Shown: piece by piece, positions 18,375-26,963 of the stretch
Layout of the letters: each line of letters begins with the position of its first letter
Numbering within the stretch: the first letter of the stretch is position 1
Assembly (NCBI RefSeq): GCF_000720475.1
Contig: NZ_JOAP01000001.1
Coordinates: 62,001-126,000 of the forward strand
Length of the DNA: 64,000 nt
Origin: Streptomyces aureocirculatus
Lineage (GTDB): Bacteria; Actinomycetota; Actinomycetes; Streptomycetales; Streptomycetaceae
Reading direction: 5' to 3'
Notes under the pieces: generated by a model
Told to the model about the DNA's origin: nothing
Databases searched by the model: none
Seen by the model: only the letters and a program-made list of their open reading frames with translations
Position numbers and translations under genes: made by a program

Positions 18375-18421
18375 CCGTTCGCCAACCGCCCACCCTCAAC
18401 CGGCCGTCCGCAAGCCGCTCG

Positions 18422-19489
18422 CTAGCCGCCCACGGCGGCCTCGACGGCATGGAAGGGGCCGGCCCCGGCCAGTGGGGTCACCGACGTGACCGTGAGGCCT
18501 GCTCGGCCGCACAGTTCCTCGAACTCCGTCCGGGTGCGTTCCCTGCCGCCTACGTTCACCAGCATGTTGAGGTCGCTCAGGTAGGTGTTCCCCGCGGTCT
18601 CGGGGTCGACGACCTCGGGCAGCACGGGTTCGACGATCAGGACCCGGCCCTCGGCCGGCAGAGCGGCCCGGCAGTTGCGCAGGATCGTGACGACACGCTC
18701 GTCCGGCCAGTCGTGCACGATGCTCTTCATGAGGTGCAGGTCGGCGCCTTCGGGCACCGAGCGGAAGAAGTCCCCGGGGACCAGGGAGCAGCGGTCCTCC
18801 AGGCCGTTGGCGCGCAGCGTCTCCGGGGCCTGGGCCAGGCCCTCCTCGGTGTCGTAGACGACTCCGGCGAGGGCGGGGTGCGCCGCCAGCACACCGCTGA
18901 GCAGGGTCGCGTTGCCGCCACCGACGTCCATGACGGTGCTGAACCGGCTGAAGTCGACCACGTGCGGCAGGACTGACGCCGTCTGGCGGACGGCCTCGCC
19001 CATCGCGGCGTTGAACGCGGCCGACAGCTCGGGGTTCTCCTTGAGGTGGCCGAAGAAGTCCGTGCCGTGGATCTTGTCGAACGCGACGTCGCCACTGCGG
19101 ACGCTGTCGTCGAGCTGCTCCCAGGACCGCAGCATCATGGGCTCGGTGAACATCCGCGCGAGGGAAACGAGCGACCCCGGGCGTCCGGGATCCAGGAGGG
19201 CGCCCGCGGACGTGACGGCGAAGGTGCCCCGGGCGCGTTCCTCGAGCAGGCCGAGGCTCGTCATCGCGCGCAGCAGTCTGAGCATGGGCTGCGGCGCCGC
19301 GGCGGCGAGGGCGGCCACGTCGGCGGCGTCCTTCTCCTCGTCACCGATGAGTTCGACCACGCGCAGCCGCAGTGCCGCGCGCAGCGTCTGCGCCGCCATG
19401 CTGCCGAACGCGAACTGGACGATCCGGCCGACGTCGGCCGCGTCCGCCGGTGCGGCCCCGACCGCGGCCTGATCCTCGTTGTCCGTCAC
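18422..19489 (-). CDS. SAM-dependent O-methyltransferase (Methyltransf_2 family)
   Basis: A 355-residue methyltransferase with an N-terminal winged-helix dimerisation domain (residues about 20-110) and a C-terminal SAM fold. Motif I reads VMDVGGGNATLL, followed by an acidic residue in VYDTEEGL. The plant COMT/actinobacterial small-molecule O-methyltransferase pattern LHLMKSIVHDWPDERVVTIL contains the likely catalytic His-Asp. These enzymes methylate phenolic or polyketide hydroxyls. No biosynthetic partner is adjacent except possibly the P450 at 20482, so the substrate is unknown. Confidence 0.88.
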   Translation of the reverse strand: MTDNEDQAAVGAAPADAADVGRIVQFAFGSMAAQTLRAALRLRVVELIGDEEKDAADVAALAAAAPQPMLRLLRAMTSLGLLEERARGTFAVTSAGALLDPGRPGSLVSLARMFTEPMMLRSWEQLDDSVRSGDVAFDKIHGTDFFGHLKENPELSAAFNAAMGEAVRQTASVLPHVVDFSRFSTVMDVGGGNATLLSGVLAAHPALAGVVYDTEEGLAQAPETLRANGLEDRCSLVPGDFFRSVPEGADLHLMKSIVHDWPDERVVTILRNCRAALPAEGRVLIVEPVLPEVVDPETAGNTYLSDLNMLVNVGGRERTRTEFEELCGRAGLTVTSVTPLAGAGPFHAVEAAVGG

Positions 19490-19556
19490 GGTGCTTTCCC
19501 CTTCACTCTCATCGTTCGGTTCACTTGGTTTGTCCGGTTTGCTCGATTTGCTCGGT

Positions 19557-20411
19557 TCATTTGGTTCGTTCGGTGTCGGCGTCCGGATCGATGGAACTCA
19601 CCGTCCGTGCCAGGGCACTGGGCGTACAGCCGGTGAAGGCACGCACATCGCGGTGCAGATGGGACTGGTCGACGTAGCCGCAGGCAAGCGCGGTCTGCGC
19701 GGCGTCCGCGCCCGCGGCGAGGCGGCGGGCCGCGCGGTGGAAGCGGACCAGCATGGCCGCGCGCTTGGGGGTGAGGCCGAGTTGAGCGGTGAACCGGGAC
19801 CACAGCCGTTTGCGGCTCCAACCGGTCGCGGCCGCCAGTGCACCGACCCTCACCCGGCCCCGCCGCGCCACGATGTGCGACCAGCACGCCACCACCTCCG
19901 CGTCCACCGAAGGGCCCCGCTCGCTCCGCCCCGCCAGGAACGTCTCGACCAGTGCGAACCGCTCCGGCCACGTCCCCGCCCCGGCCAGCCGTTCGCTCAG
20001 CCGCCCCCCGTGCCCGCCCCACAGGTCCTCAAGACCGGCCACCGTGGTGTGCAGGTCCACCGGCGCGGCGTCGAGGACCGAGTAGGCGGCCACGGGTGAC
20101 AGGCGCAGCTCGACGCAGGCGAACGACGCCCCCCGTACGCGCGTCGGGCCGGGGACGGGACCGGCCACCAGACTGCCCACGGCACGCCGGTCCACGCTCC
20201 CCGTATTCCCTTGGTCCCTCTCCACGCTCAACGGCGGCCCCCCGAGGCCGAGTACGACCGTCAAGAAGGGCTGCGGGAACACGTGCATGTCCAGGCCCCC
20301 GGACTCCGGACAGCGGTACCCGGCCATGCGGACACCGTCCACCACCGGCGCACCCGTGCGCCGCGCGGGCCGCACGACGTCCCAGCCTTCTCCCGCTCCG
20401 TCACTGTGCAT
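19557..20411 (-). CDS. AraC-family transcriptional regulator
   Basis: A 284-residue regulator with a C-terminal AraC/XylS double helix-turn-helix (residues about 185-270). The first HTH is around RVGALAAATGWSRKRLWSRF; the second has the family signature ALACGYVDQSHLHRDVRAFT. The N-terminal ligand domain is not recognisable. It lies 67 bases upstream of the methyltransferase start, in the same direction. A palindrome GGAGAA-ATG-TTCTCC lies about 36 bases before its own start and may be an operator. The target genes and the effector are unknown. Confidence 0.88.
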   Translation of the reverse strand: MHSDGAGEGWDVVRPARRTGAPVVDGVRMAGYRCPESGGLDMHVFPQPFLTVVLGLGGPPLSVERDQGNTGSVDRRAVGSLVAGPVPGPTRVRGASFACVELRLSPVAAYSVLDAAPVDLHTTVAGLEDLWGGHGGRLSERLAGAGTWPERFALVETFLAGRSERGPSVDAEVVACWSHIVARRGRVRVGALAAATGWSRKRLWSRFTAQLGLTPKRAAMLVRFHRAARRLAAGADAAQTALACGYVDQSHLHRDVRAFTGCTPSALARTVSSIDPDADTERTK

Positions 20412-20446
20412 GCCCCCACCGTGCCCGACCCGGCAGCACCCGTCTT

Positions 20447-20461
20447 GGAGAAATGTTCTCC
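20447..20461. promoter_or_regulatory. Short perfect palindrome upstream of araC-type gene
   Basis: GGAGAA-ATG-TTCTCC is a 6-bp perfect inverted repeat between the P450 stop (20482) and the AraC-family start (20411), both leftward. It could be an operator or a small terminator; the lack of flanking GC stem favours an operator. Confidence 0.35.
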
Positions 20462-20481
20462 ACGGAGCCGCGGTGCACGCG

Positions 20482-21801
20482 TCACGCGTCCCGCGGCGTG
20501 ACGATCATGTGGATGTCGTCGGCGGCCCAGAGCACGAACCGTTCGATCGGCGTCACCTCGTGTCCCGGCGCGGGGCGGAACCGGAAGCGTTTGAGGAGCA
20601 CGGCCAGGACCAGCTCGGCCTCGACCATCGCCAGGCCCGCGCCCTCGCAGCTACGTGGGCCGAGGCCGAAGGGGAGGTAGGCGAGCCGCGGCCGCTTGGC
20701 GGTCTCTTCCGGGGTGAACCTCTCGGGGTCGAACCGCTCCGGGTCCGGCCAGTGTTCGGGGTTCATGTGGACGGCCCAGAACGGATAGAAGACCGTCGCG
20801 CCCGCCGGGATCTCGTAGTCGCCGACGGTGAGCGCCTCCGTCGTCTCGCGGGCGCCGTACGGGCCCGGCGGGTACAGCCGCATCGACTCCTTGAGCGCCA
20901 TCTCAAGGCGGGTCAGGCGTTTGAGGTCGGCGTAGTCGGGCGTCGCGCGGTCGCCGAGCACCTCGTCGAGTTCGTCGACGACTCGCGCCGCCGCTACGGG
21001 GTTCGACGCCAGCAGATGCAGGGCCCAGGAGACGGCCACACCGGTGGTGTGGTGGGCGGCGAGGAGAGTCACCATGACCGTGTCCCGGATGCGTGCGGGC
21101 CGCTCACCGGCCTCCACGAGCGCGCCGATCAGATCGCTCCGGTCCGTGCGGCCACCGGCGCGGTGCGCCTCGACGACCCGGTCGACCGTCTTGCGCAAGT
21201 AGTCGAGGGCGGCCTCCGCGCGCCGGGCGCGCTCTTCCTGCGTGCCGGGGAGCGGCACCTGGTACAGCCGCCCCAGGTACTCGGTGAGGACCTCCTCGAA
21301 CGCGTCCGTCACGCGGTCGGGATCCGCGGCCTCGCCGCCCAGGGCGTACTCACAGATCATCCGCAGCGTCAGCGCCGTGAGGTCCTTCTGCAGGGCCAGG
21401 GGTCCTTCCGCCGCTCGCTCGGCCCAGCGGTCCGCGAGTTCCGTGGTGAGCGCGGCGAACCGCGCGAAGTGCCGTTCGTGCGAGGGGCGTCCGGCGAAGA
21501 CGGACAACAGCACCCGGCGCCACGGCGTGTGCTCATCGGCGTCGAGCACCTGGAGGTTCTCCGCCTCGCACAGCGGGGCCAGGAACTCGAAGAGCCGCTC
21601 CGGCCGTTTGTCGATGTGGGCCGTGGCCTCCAGGAGTACGGGGTCGGCGATCGACACGGCCGTGTCGGCGCCCGGGAGCTGGAACCGCACGACCGGACCG
21701 TACTCGGCGTGCAGGCGCAGTTGGTAGGTGTGCAGTCCGCCCGCTTCCGCGACGGCGCCCACCCCGCCGTCCGCGCGCGGCTCGGGTCCGGGGATCCGCA
21801 T
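20482..21801 (-). CDS. Cytochrome P450 with unusual I-helix
   Basis: A 439-residue P450. The haem loop is FGLGPRSCEGAG with Cys about 385; the K-helix ExxR is in LKESMRLYPP; a PERF-like segment reads FDPERFTPEE. The I-helix reads AAHHTT where AGHETT or AGxDTT is normal, so the acidic residue before the conserved Thr pair is His. Such a change could alter proton delivery or signal a non-standard reaction. The ATG at 21801 is chosen because AGGAGGTGTGGTC lies immediately upstream; an in-frame ATG at 21834 lacks this. A small unknown gene lies 127 bases upstream in the same direction. The substrate is unknown. Confidence 0.92.
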   Translation of the reverse strand: MRIPGPEPRADGGVGAVAEAGGLHTYQLRLHAEYGPVVRFQLPGADTAVSIADPVLLEATAHIDKRPERLFEFLAPLCEAENLQVLDADEHTPWRRVLLSVFAGRPSHERHFARFAALTTELADRWAERAAEGPLALQKDLTALTLRMICEYALGGEAADPDRVTDAFEEVLTEYLGRLYQVPLPGTQEERARRAEAALDYLRKTVDRVVEAHRAGGRTDRSDLIGALVEAGERPARIRDTVMVTLLAAHHTTGVAVSWALHLLASNPVAAARVVDELDEVLGDRATPDYADLKRLTRLEMALKESMRLYPPGPYGARETTEALTVGDYEIPAGATVFYPFWAVHMNPEHWPDPERFDPERFTPEETAKRPRLAYLPFGLGPRSCEGAGLAMVEAELVLAVLLKRFRFRPAPGHEVTPIERFVLWAADDIHMIVTPRDA

Positions 21802-21928
21802 GACCACACCTCCTGGCAGACGGCCCCCGCGCACCGTGGTTCACGTACCGGGCCGATGACGACGATCTCGACCACGATGACGATCCCGGTGGTGCCGACG
21901 GTAGGGGGATTTCCGGCCACGTGTCCGG

Positions 21929-22279
21929 TCAGCCCGCGGCGCGTGCCTTGCGATAGCGGACGATGAGCGAGGTGAGCTGCGGGTTGAACCCTTCGGCGGC
22001 TTGGAGGGCGGCGTCCGGCAGCGGGTCGTCCGCGTCGTACCCGAGGGCCGGGTGTCCGGCGAGGTGCCCGCACAGGGCGTCCAGGTGGTCGAGGAGGGCC
22101 GCGTCACGGGCCTGCTCGGGGGTGAGGGAGCACAGCCACGCATAGCGCGCGGCCGGGGCGTCGGGGCGGGGCGGCAGCGCCCGGCGCAGGCTTTCGGCGC
22201 GGGCGGACAGGGTGTTCCACACCGGCAGGCGCAAGGCTGCGACCAGGTCGCCGGGTGCGGTGTGCGAGGCGGTGGTCAT
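21929..22279 (-). CDS. Small protein of unknown function
   Basis: A 116-residue soluble, helix-rich protein that I do not recognise. It is rich in Ala, Leu and Arg, has one short Trp-containing motif (RYAWLCSLTPEQARDAALLD) and no signal peptide or membrane segment. It begins with ATG at 22279 and is upstream of the P450 gene in the same direction, so they could be cotranscribed. The reading frame has strong third-position GC, and no competing frame looks better. Confidence 0.6.
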   Translation of the reverse strand: MTTASHTAPGDLVAALRLPVWNTLSARAESLRRALPPRPDAPAARYAWLCSLTPEQARDAALLDHLDALCGHLAGHPALGYDADDPLPDAALQAAEGFNPQLTSLIVRYRKARAAG

Positions 22280-22582
22280 GTCTCCACCGTCGCAGGGGGC
22301 ACTGACATCGGCCCGGCGCGGGGGCGGTGATTCGCCGGGGTCAGCCGTCCGGGCCCGCCCCGTTGCGGCAGGTGGGCCAGGATCGATGGCTCTGCGGTGG
22401 GGGCCCGGCGGTCCCGGGGCCCGGGAGGGGCGGCGGTCCCGCGGGCGCTGCGGCCGCGGCGGTCACGGCGGCCCCGGAGGCGCTGCGGCCGCGCCGATCA
22501 CGGGGGCCCCGGAGGCCTGAGCGGTCCCGGAGGTTCCAGCGGTCCCGGAGGTTCCAGCGGTCCCGGCAGCGCGGCAGGCGCC
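22280..22582. other. Intergenic region with 18-bp tandem repeats
   Basis: A 303-base interval between the end of crtU and the start of the small unknown gene, both leftward. It is very GC-rich. It contains two perfect copies of AGCGGTCCCGGAGGTTCC (22520-22555) plus an 11-base partial third copy, and a direct repeat GGCGCTGCGGCCGCG near 22444 and 22480. I see no gene in it. It may serve as 3' end structure for the crtY-crtU transcript. Confidence 0.55.
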
Positions 22583-24175
22583 CTATTCGCCCCCGCGTGA
22601 AGCCAGCGCCCGCAGCACGGCGGAGCGCCCCCGCGCGGGCACGGTCCACAGGGTCTGGCCGCGCACCCCCCACCGTTCCAGGAGCGCGTTCGCGGCCAGG
22701 AAGCCGCTGGTCGCCGCGCGCTCCATCAGGGCGACCGGCAGGTCCGTGCGCACCAGGTCACCGGCCACCAGCACGTCCTGGTGCGGGGTGCGGACCGTGG
22801 GGCGGTCCGCGTACGAGCCGACGGTGAACAGGGGGCAGTCCGCGCGCCACTCGTGCCGCTGGTCGACGATCCGGGCCTCCCCCGTCTCCGGGTAGACCCG
22901 GTGCAACTGCGCCAGCAGGTCCTTCTGCTCCCGGATCCGGTCGGCGGCGGGGTCGACCGCGTAGGCGTGCAGTTCCACCACCGATCCCCCGGTGCGCCGT
23001 GCCCAGCGGGCCGCCTCGCCCTCCCACCGGTCGAGGACGCTGACGTTGTCGAGCCCTCCGTAGCCGCTGGTCCCGAGGAAGCCGGGGCGGTCGGCGGCGA
23101 CAGGACGGTCGAGCCACAGCCGGGAGACGAGGAACGGCGGGGCGTCGCGCAGTTGGGCCACACGGCGGCGCCACGGTGTGTCGCCGAGCCCGGCCGACGC
23201 GCCGACGAGCCGCCGCAGGCCGCCCGCGTCCAGGGCGAGGACCACGGCGTCGTAATGCCGCGTGGGCCCGTCGTCGCAGGTCACGTTCAGGCCACCGCCC
23301 TCGTGCGGGGTCACGGCGTCGACGCTGTGGCCGGTGCGCAGGTCGACGCCGAGCCCGGTGAGGTAACCGGCCAGGGGGTCCCAGAGGGCGGCGGGGAACG
23401 GTTCGGCGGGCACGTCGAAGAGCAGGCCCTCGCTGGACCCGAGGAAGTAGATGTGGAACATCAGCGCCAGTTCGGCGGCGGAGAGTTCGCGCGGGTCGGC
23501 GAAGAAGCTGCGGGAGAACACCTCGAAGGCCAGGTGCCGTGCCGAAGGGGGGAAGCCGATGCCCTCCAGGTAGTCCCAGGCGCTGGTGCCGTCCAGGTCG
23601 TGGTAGACGTCGGGCACCCGCACGTCCAGGAGGGGCAGCGCCGCCATCGGGTTCATCCCGGCCATGTCGCGCCAGCCGAAGGAGGGGCTCAGGGCGGCGA
23701 AGCCCAGGGCGCTCCAGGGCGGGGTGCGCGGCACCCGGGCGAAGCTGTCGTACAGGCCGTCGCTGTGCCGCAGCGGATAGTCCGGCAGTCCCCGCAGCAT
23801 CGTGAGGCCGGGGTCGACGCGGCGGAGCAGTCCCCGCAGGTTGTAGTACTGCCGGAAGAAGGCGTGGAAGCCCCGGCTCATGGTGGCGTGGCTGCCGTCG
23901 GCGAGCCGTACGGGCCAGCCGGCGAGCCGTCCCCCGAGGTGGGCGTCCCGCTCGTGGACCGTCACCCGCACCCCGCGCTCGGCGAGCCCGGTGGCGGCCG
24001 CAAGGCCCGCGATCCCGCCGCCCACGACGGCGACGCGAGGGGCGTCCGCGCCGATCAGACGGCTGCCGGGCGCGGGCAGGAGGATCTCAGCCCGGCGGTC
24101 ACGTCCCCGTCGGGGCGCACCCGTACCCGGTCGCCACCGCGCCGACCGCGCCCCCGGCCACCCGGCGGGCGTCAC
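22583..24175 (-). CDS. crtU: Isorenieratene synthase (beta-carotene desaturase/methyltransferase)
   Basis: A 530-residue FAD-dependent enzyme of the CrtU family, which aromatises beta-ionone rings with methyl migration to give isorenieratene. The N-terminal dinucleotide motif is VAVVGGGIAGLAAATGLAE (residues about 53-71). A family-typical GFHAFFRQYYNLRGLLRR follows, and the C-terminal FAD motif is DVLVAGDLVRTDLPVALMERAATSG. The GTG at 24175 overlaps the crtY stop as GTGA, indicating translational coupling, and leaves a 50-residue Arg-rich N-terminal extension. It follows crtY directly; the crtT methyltransferase that often separates them is missing. Confidence 0.9.
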   Translation of the reverse strand: MTPAGWPGARSARWRPGTGAPRRGRDRRAEILLPAPGSRLIGADAPRVAVVGGGIAGLAAATGLAERGVRVTVHERDAHLGGRLAGWPVRLADGSHATMSRGFHAFFRQYYNLRGLLRRVDPGLTMLRGLPDYPLRHSDGLYDSFARVPRTPPWSALGFAALSPSFGWRDMAGMNPMAALPLLDVRVPDVYHDLDGTSAWDYLEGIGFPPSARHLAFEVFSRSFFADPRELSAAELALMFHIYFLGSSEGLLFDVPAEPFPAALWDPLAGYLTGLGVDLRTGHSVDAVTPHEGGGLNVTCDDGPTRHYDAVVLALDAGGLRRLVGASAGLGDTPWRRRVAQLRDAPPFLVSRLWLDRPVAADRPGFLGTSGYGGLDNVSVLDRWEGEAARWARRTGGSVVELHAYAVDPAADRIREQKDLLAQLHRVYPETGEARIVDQRHEWRADCPLFTVGSYADRPTVRTPHQDVLVAGDLVRTDLPVALMERAATSGFLAANALLERWGVRGQTLWTVPARGRSAVLRALASRGGE

Positions 24176-25404
24176 CTCCGCACCCGCCGTCCGGGAGCCG
24201 CGGCCGGGGTCGCGCGCCGGGGGGTGAGCGGCAGTTCGGCGAGGGTGCGCAGCATCGGTCCGACGGGGGTGCGCAGGCCGATGGCGATGTCCTCCCACAC
24301 CCGGGTGTCCGCGTCCAGGAAGCGCAGCAGGCGCTCGGCGGGGACGTGCCGGAACAGCTCCGTGAAGAAGTCGGCGCCGCGCACCCGGCCGGTGTCGAGT
24401 GCCCGCAGCAGAACCGCGTCCATCAGCAGGGCGCGCGGCGGGTACGCGGCCGGGGGCACCGGTGTCGTGCCCCCGGCCAGGGCGGCGGCGACGGCGCGGG
24501 TCTGGCGCTGGATGCCCGCGAACGTGTAGCCGGTCGAGGGGCGGGTGGCGCCCGCCGAGGTGCCGATGCGGAACACACAGGCGCCGTCGCGGCGCCGGAA
24601 GCGGCCGTCCGTCATGGGGATGGCGCCCTGCTCGGTCCGCGTCACCTCGTAGGCCCGCAGCCCGAGCACCTCTTCGGCGTACTGGCGCAGGGCCTGGTCG
24701 TACGCCTCGTCGGAGAGCGCCCGGCGGGAGAATTCCGTGTACTCCACGAGGGCCGTGCGCGGGCTGAGCGGCAGCACGTAGCCGAACGACAGGCCCGTGG
24801 ACGGCTGCGGGGTGCGGAAGTCCATCAGGTCGGCCACCGACGCGTCGAAGCACGGCTGTTCCGTGCGCACGAACCAGCCGCGGAAGTGCTGGAGCAGCGC
24901 GGTCCTCGCGGGTTCGGGGCGGCGGGGCCGCGAGTCGAACGCCCAGCGGGCGTGCACCTGCATCGGGGCGCCCCCGGCCGTGACGGCCCGTACCTCGGCG
25001 CCGTCCCCGCTGTCCCGCACCTGGGTGACCCGTGCCTCCAGACGGCGCACATGCGGCGCCGCGTCCAGGAGGCCCTCGACGTACGACGTGAAGGTGGCGG
25101 AGCTGAGCATCTTGTACCGGAAGGGCGCGGGGCGTCCGACGACGGCGCCGCCCGTCCGCCCACGGACCCTGAGCTGCTGCCACGAGGAGGCCAGGAGGGC
25201 GTCGAAAGGACCGCCGGGGCGCTCCCAGAAGCACCAGGTGCGCTCGGCGGGGCGCAGGGGTCCCGGGGGCGCGTCGATCAGGGTGACCGTCAGGGACGCG
25301 GCCCGGCCCGCCGGTGAACCGGAACGCAGCCAGTGGGCCAGGGACAGGCCTGCCGCACCCGCGCCCACGATCGCCACGTCCGTGTCGTGCCCGCATGTGC
25401 GCAC
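24172..25404 (-). CDS. crtY: Lycopene beta-cyclase, CrtY type
   Basis: A 410-residue flavoprotein that cyclises lycopene ends to beta-rings. The N-terminal nucleotide-binding motif is DVAIVGAGAAGLSLAHWL. Family stretches include RTWCFWERPGGPFD, FDSRPR, LVEYTEFS and RIGTSAGATRPSTGYTFAGI. The GTG at 25404 is chosen because GGGAG lies five bases upstream; upstream in-frame sequence is poor in homology and Arg/His-rich. It is divergent from crtE across a 230-base promoter region and overlaps crtU by four bases. Confidence 0.92.
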   Translation of the reverse strand: MRTCGHDTDVAIVGAGAAGLSLAHWLRSGSPAGRAASLTVTLIDAPPGPLRPAERTWCFWERPGGPFDALLASSWQQLRVRGRTGGAVVGRPAPFRYKMLSSATFTSYVEGLLDAAPHVRRLEARVTQVRDSGDGAEVRAVTAGGAPMQVHARWAFDSRPRRPEPARTALLQHFRGWFVRTEQPCFDASVADLMDFRTPQPSTGLSFGYVLPLSPRTALVEYTEFSRRALSDEAYDQALRQYAEEVLGLRAYEVTRTEQGAIPMTDGRFRRRDGACVFRIGTSAGATRPSTGYTFAGIQRQTRAVAAALAGGTTPVPPAAYPPRALLMDAVLLRALDTGRVRGADFFTELFRHVPAERLLRFLDADTRVWEDIAIGLRTPVGPMLRTLAELPLTPRRATPAAAPGRRVRR

Positions 25405-25634
25405 ATCAGCTCCCGGCTCCCAGGTGTCGCGGTGATGACAGAGATCGTGTGGGTTTCCGTGCGGGTTTCCGTGGAACCCCGGAGTTATTCCCCGGCATCG
25501 CCCTGATCGGATGCAGCGACCTGATCGGGTGCGTCCTTCTGCATCATTTCTCCGCTTCCTGCATCCGTGGCGGGCCCTCAACCGGAACCACTACCGCACG
25601 ACCCGACAGCACGAACGTCTTGGGAGGACGCGCG
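25405..25634. promoter_or_regulatory. Divergent crtY/crtE promoter region with direct repeats
   Basis: A 230-base region between the leftward crtY-crtU and rightward crtE-I-B units. It is more AT-rich than its surroundings. It carries two near-identical 13-mers, CCTGATCGGATGC (25502-25514) and CCTGATCGGGTGC (25520-25532), 18 bases apart. In known lit-crt clusters the LitS sigma factor drives crt promoters, so these repeats are candidates for LitS promoter or LitR operator elements. That assignment is inference. Confidence 0.5.
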
Positions 25635-26963
25635 ATGCGCCGCACCGAAGTCAAGGAGCACCCCTCTCCCGGTGCGCCCGCGCACGGCCGTCACGCCTGC
25701 GACGGCGGCGGCTTCCGTCCGGCGGAAGCCGTCGACGCGGAGACCGTCGACGCGGAAGCCGCCGAGGCGAAAGCCATGGACGCAGACGTCGTGGACGCGG
25801 ATGTCGTGGACGCGGATGTCGTGGACGCGGATGTCGTGGGTGCCGTCGAGGAGACGCTGGGCGCGGTGCTGCGCGGGCGTGCCGCCGAGGCCGCCGCCGT
25901 CGATCCGCTGTTCGCCGAGGACATCGCCCGGCGCGTGGTGGGCTTCACGCTCGACGGCGGCAAGCGCATCCGCCCCCGGTTCCTGTGGTGGGGGATGCGC
26001 GCGGCGGGCGGGCACACGCCTGCCACCGTGCGGGCCGCGCTGCGCGTCGCCGCCGCGGTGGAGCTGATCCAGACGTGCGCGCTGATCCACGACGATGTGA
26101 TGGACGCGTCGCCGCTGCGCCGGGGCGGGCCCTCCGTGCACGCCGACCTCGCGGACCAGTACCCGGACTCCCCCGCCGTACGGGCCGCCCCCGCCTTCGG
26201 CACGTCCGCCGCCGTGCTCGCCGGTGATCTGGCCCTCGCCTGGGCCGACGACGTGCTCGCGGAGGCCGTCCCGGCGGCGCCGCACCGGCACCGGGTCCAG
26301 GAGATCTGGCGGGCGATGCGCACCGAGATGGTGGCGGGCCAGTATCTGGACCTGCACAGCCAGGCCACCGGCAGCCGCTCCGTCGCGCGGGCGGTGCGTA
26401 TCGCCTGTCTGAAGAGCGCGCTGTACACCGTGGAGCGGCCGCTCGCCCTGGGCGCGGCGCTCGCGGGCGCCCGCCCCGGCACCACGGAGGCGCTCTGCTC
26501 GGCGGGACGCTGCGCGGGCATCGCCTTCCAATTGCGGGACGACCTCGTGGGGGTCTTCGGGGATCCGCGGGCCAGCGGCAAGCCCTGCGGGGAGGACATC
26601 AGGGACGGCAAGCTCACCTATCTCGTCGCCGTGGCGACGGCCCGCGCCGAGGCGCGCGGGGACCGTGGCACGCTCGCGCTCCTGCGCCGCGCCCTTGGCG
26701 ATCCCGAGCTGTCGCCGGACCTGCTCGACCGGGTGCGTGCGGCACTCGACGACACGGGGGCCCGCGCCGTCGTGGAGTCCAGGATCGAGCGGCTCGTGGC
26801 CCAGGGCACCCGCCGCCTCGCACGCGTGCAGGCGCCTTTGCACGTGGCCGACCGGCTGGTCCAGCTCTTCGCCACGGCGACCGGAGCGGGCGGGGCGGGC
26901 GCAGCGGCAGCCCTCGTACAGGGCCGGGCAGCGACGGCCCTCGGTCGAGGAGGCGCCCCGTGA
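25635..26963 (+). CDS. crtE: Geranylgeranyl diphosphate synthase
   Basis: A 442-residue trans-prenyltransferase making the C20 precursor for carotenoids. The first aspartate-rich motif is LIHDDVMD and the second [13 protein letters not shown]. The KRIRP and GKLTYLVA elements are also present. The ATG at 25635 has GGGAGG eight bases upstream. The first about 75 residues are an acidic, repetitive leader (four DADVV-type units) not normally found in the family; the enzyme core begins near [14 protein letters not shown]. The stop overlaps the crtI start as GTGA. Confidence 0.93.
   Translation: MRRTEVKEHPSPGAPAHGRHACDGGGFRPAEAVDAETVDAEAAEAKAMDADVVDADVVDADVVDADVVGAVEETLGAVLRGRAAEAAAVDPLFAEDIARRVVGFTLDGGKRIRPRFLWWGMRAAGGHTPATVRAALRVAAAVELIQTCALIHDDVMDASPLRRGGPSVHADLADQYPDSPAVRAAPAFGTSAAVLAGDLALAWADDVLAEAVPAAPHRHRVQEIWRAMRTEMVAGQYLDLHSQATGSRSVARAVRIACLKSALYTVERPLALGAALAGARPGTTEALCSAGRCAGIAFQLRDDLVGVFGDPRASGKPCGEDIRDGKLTYLVAVATARAEARGDRGTLALLRRALGDPELSPDLLDRVRAALDDTGARAVVESRIERLVAQGTRRLARVQAPLHVADRLVQLFATATGAGGAGAAAALVQGRAATALGRGGAP
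25785..25840 (+). repeat. In-frame 15-bp tandem repeat in crtE
   Basis: GTCGTGGACGCGGAT is repeated three times with flanking degenerate copies and encodes VVDAD units in the N-terminal extension of CrtE. Neighbouring GTCGACGCGGA units upstream extend the low-complexity tract. The period is a multiple of three, so copy-number change would keep the frame. Confidence 0.85.

Noticed and set aside
22583..25396. A single 937-residue leftward protein covering crtU and crtY
   Set aside because: The N-terminal 400 residues are an out-of-frame reading of crtY; CrtY and CrtU are separate families joined by a GTGA overlap.
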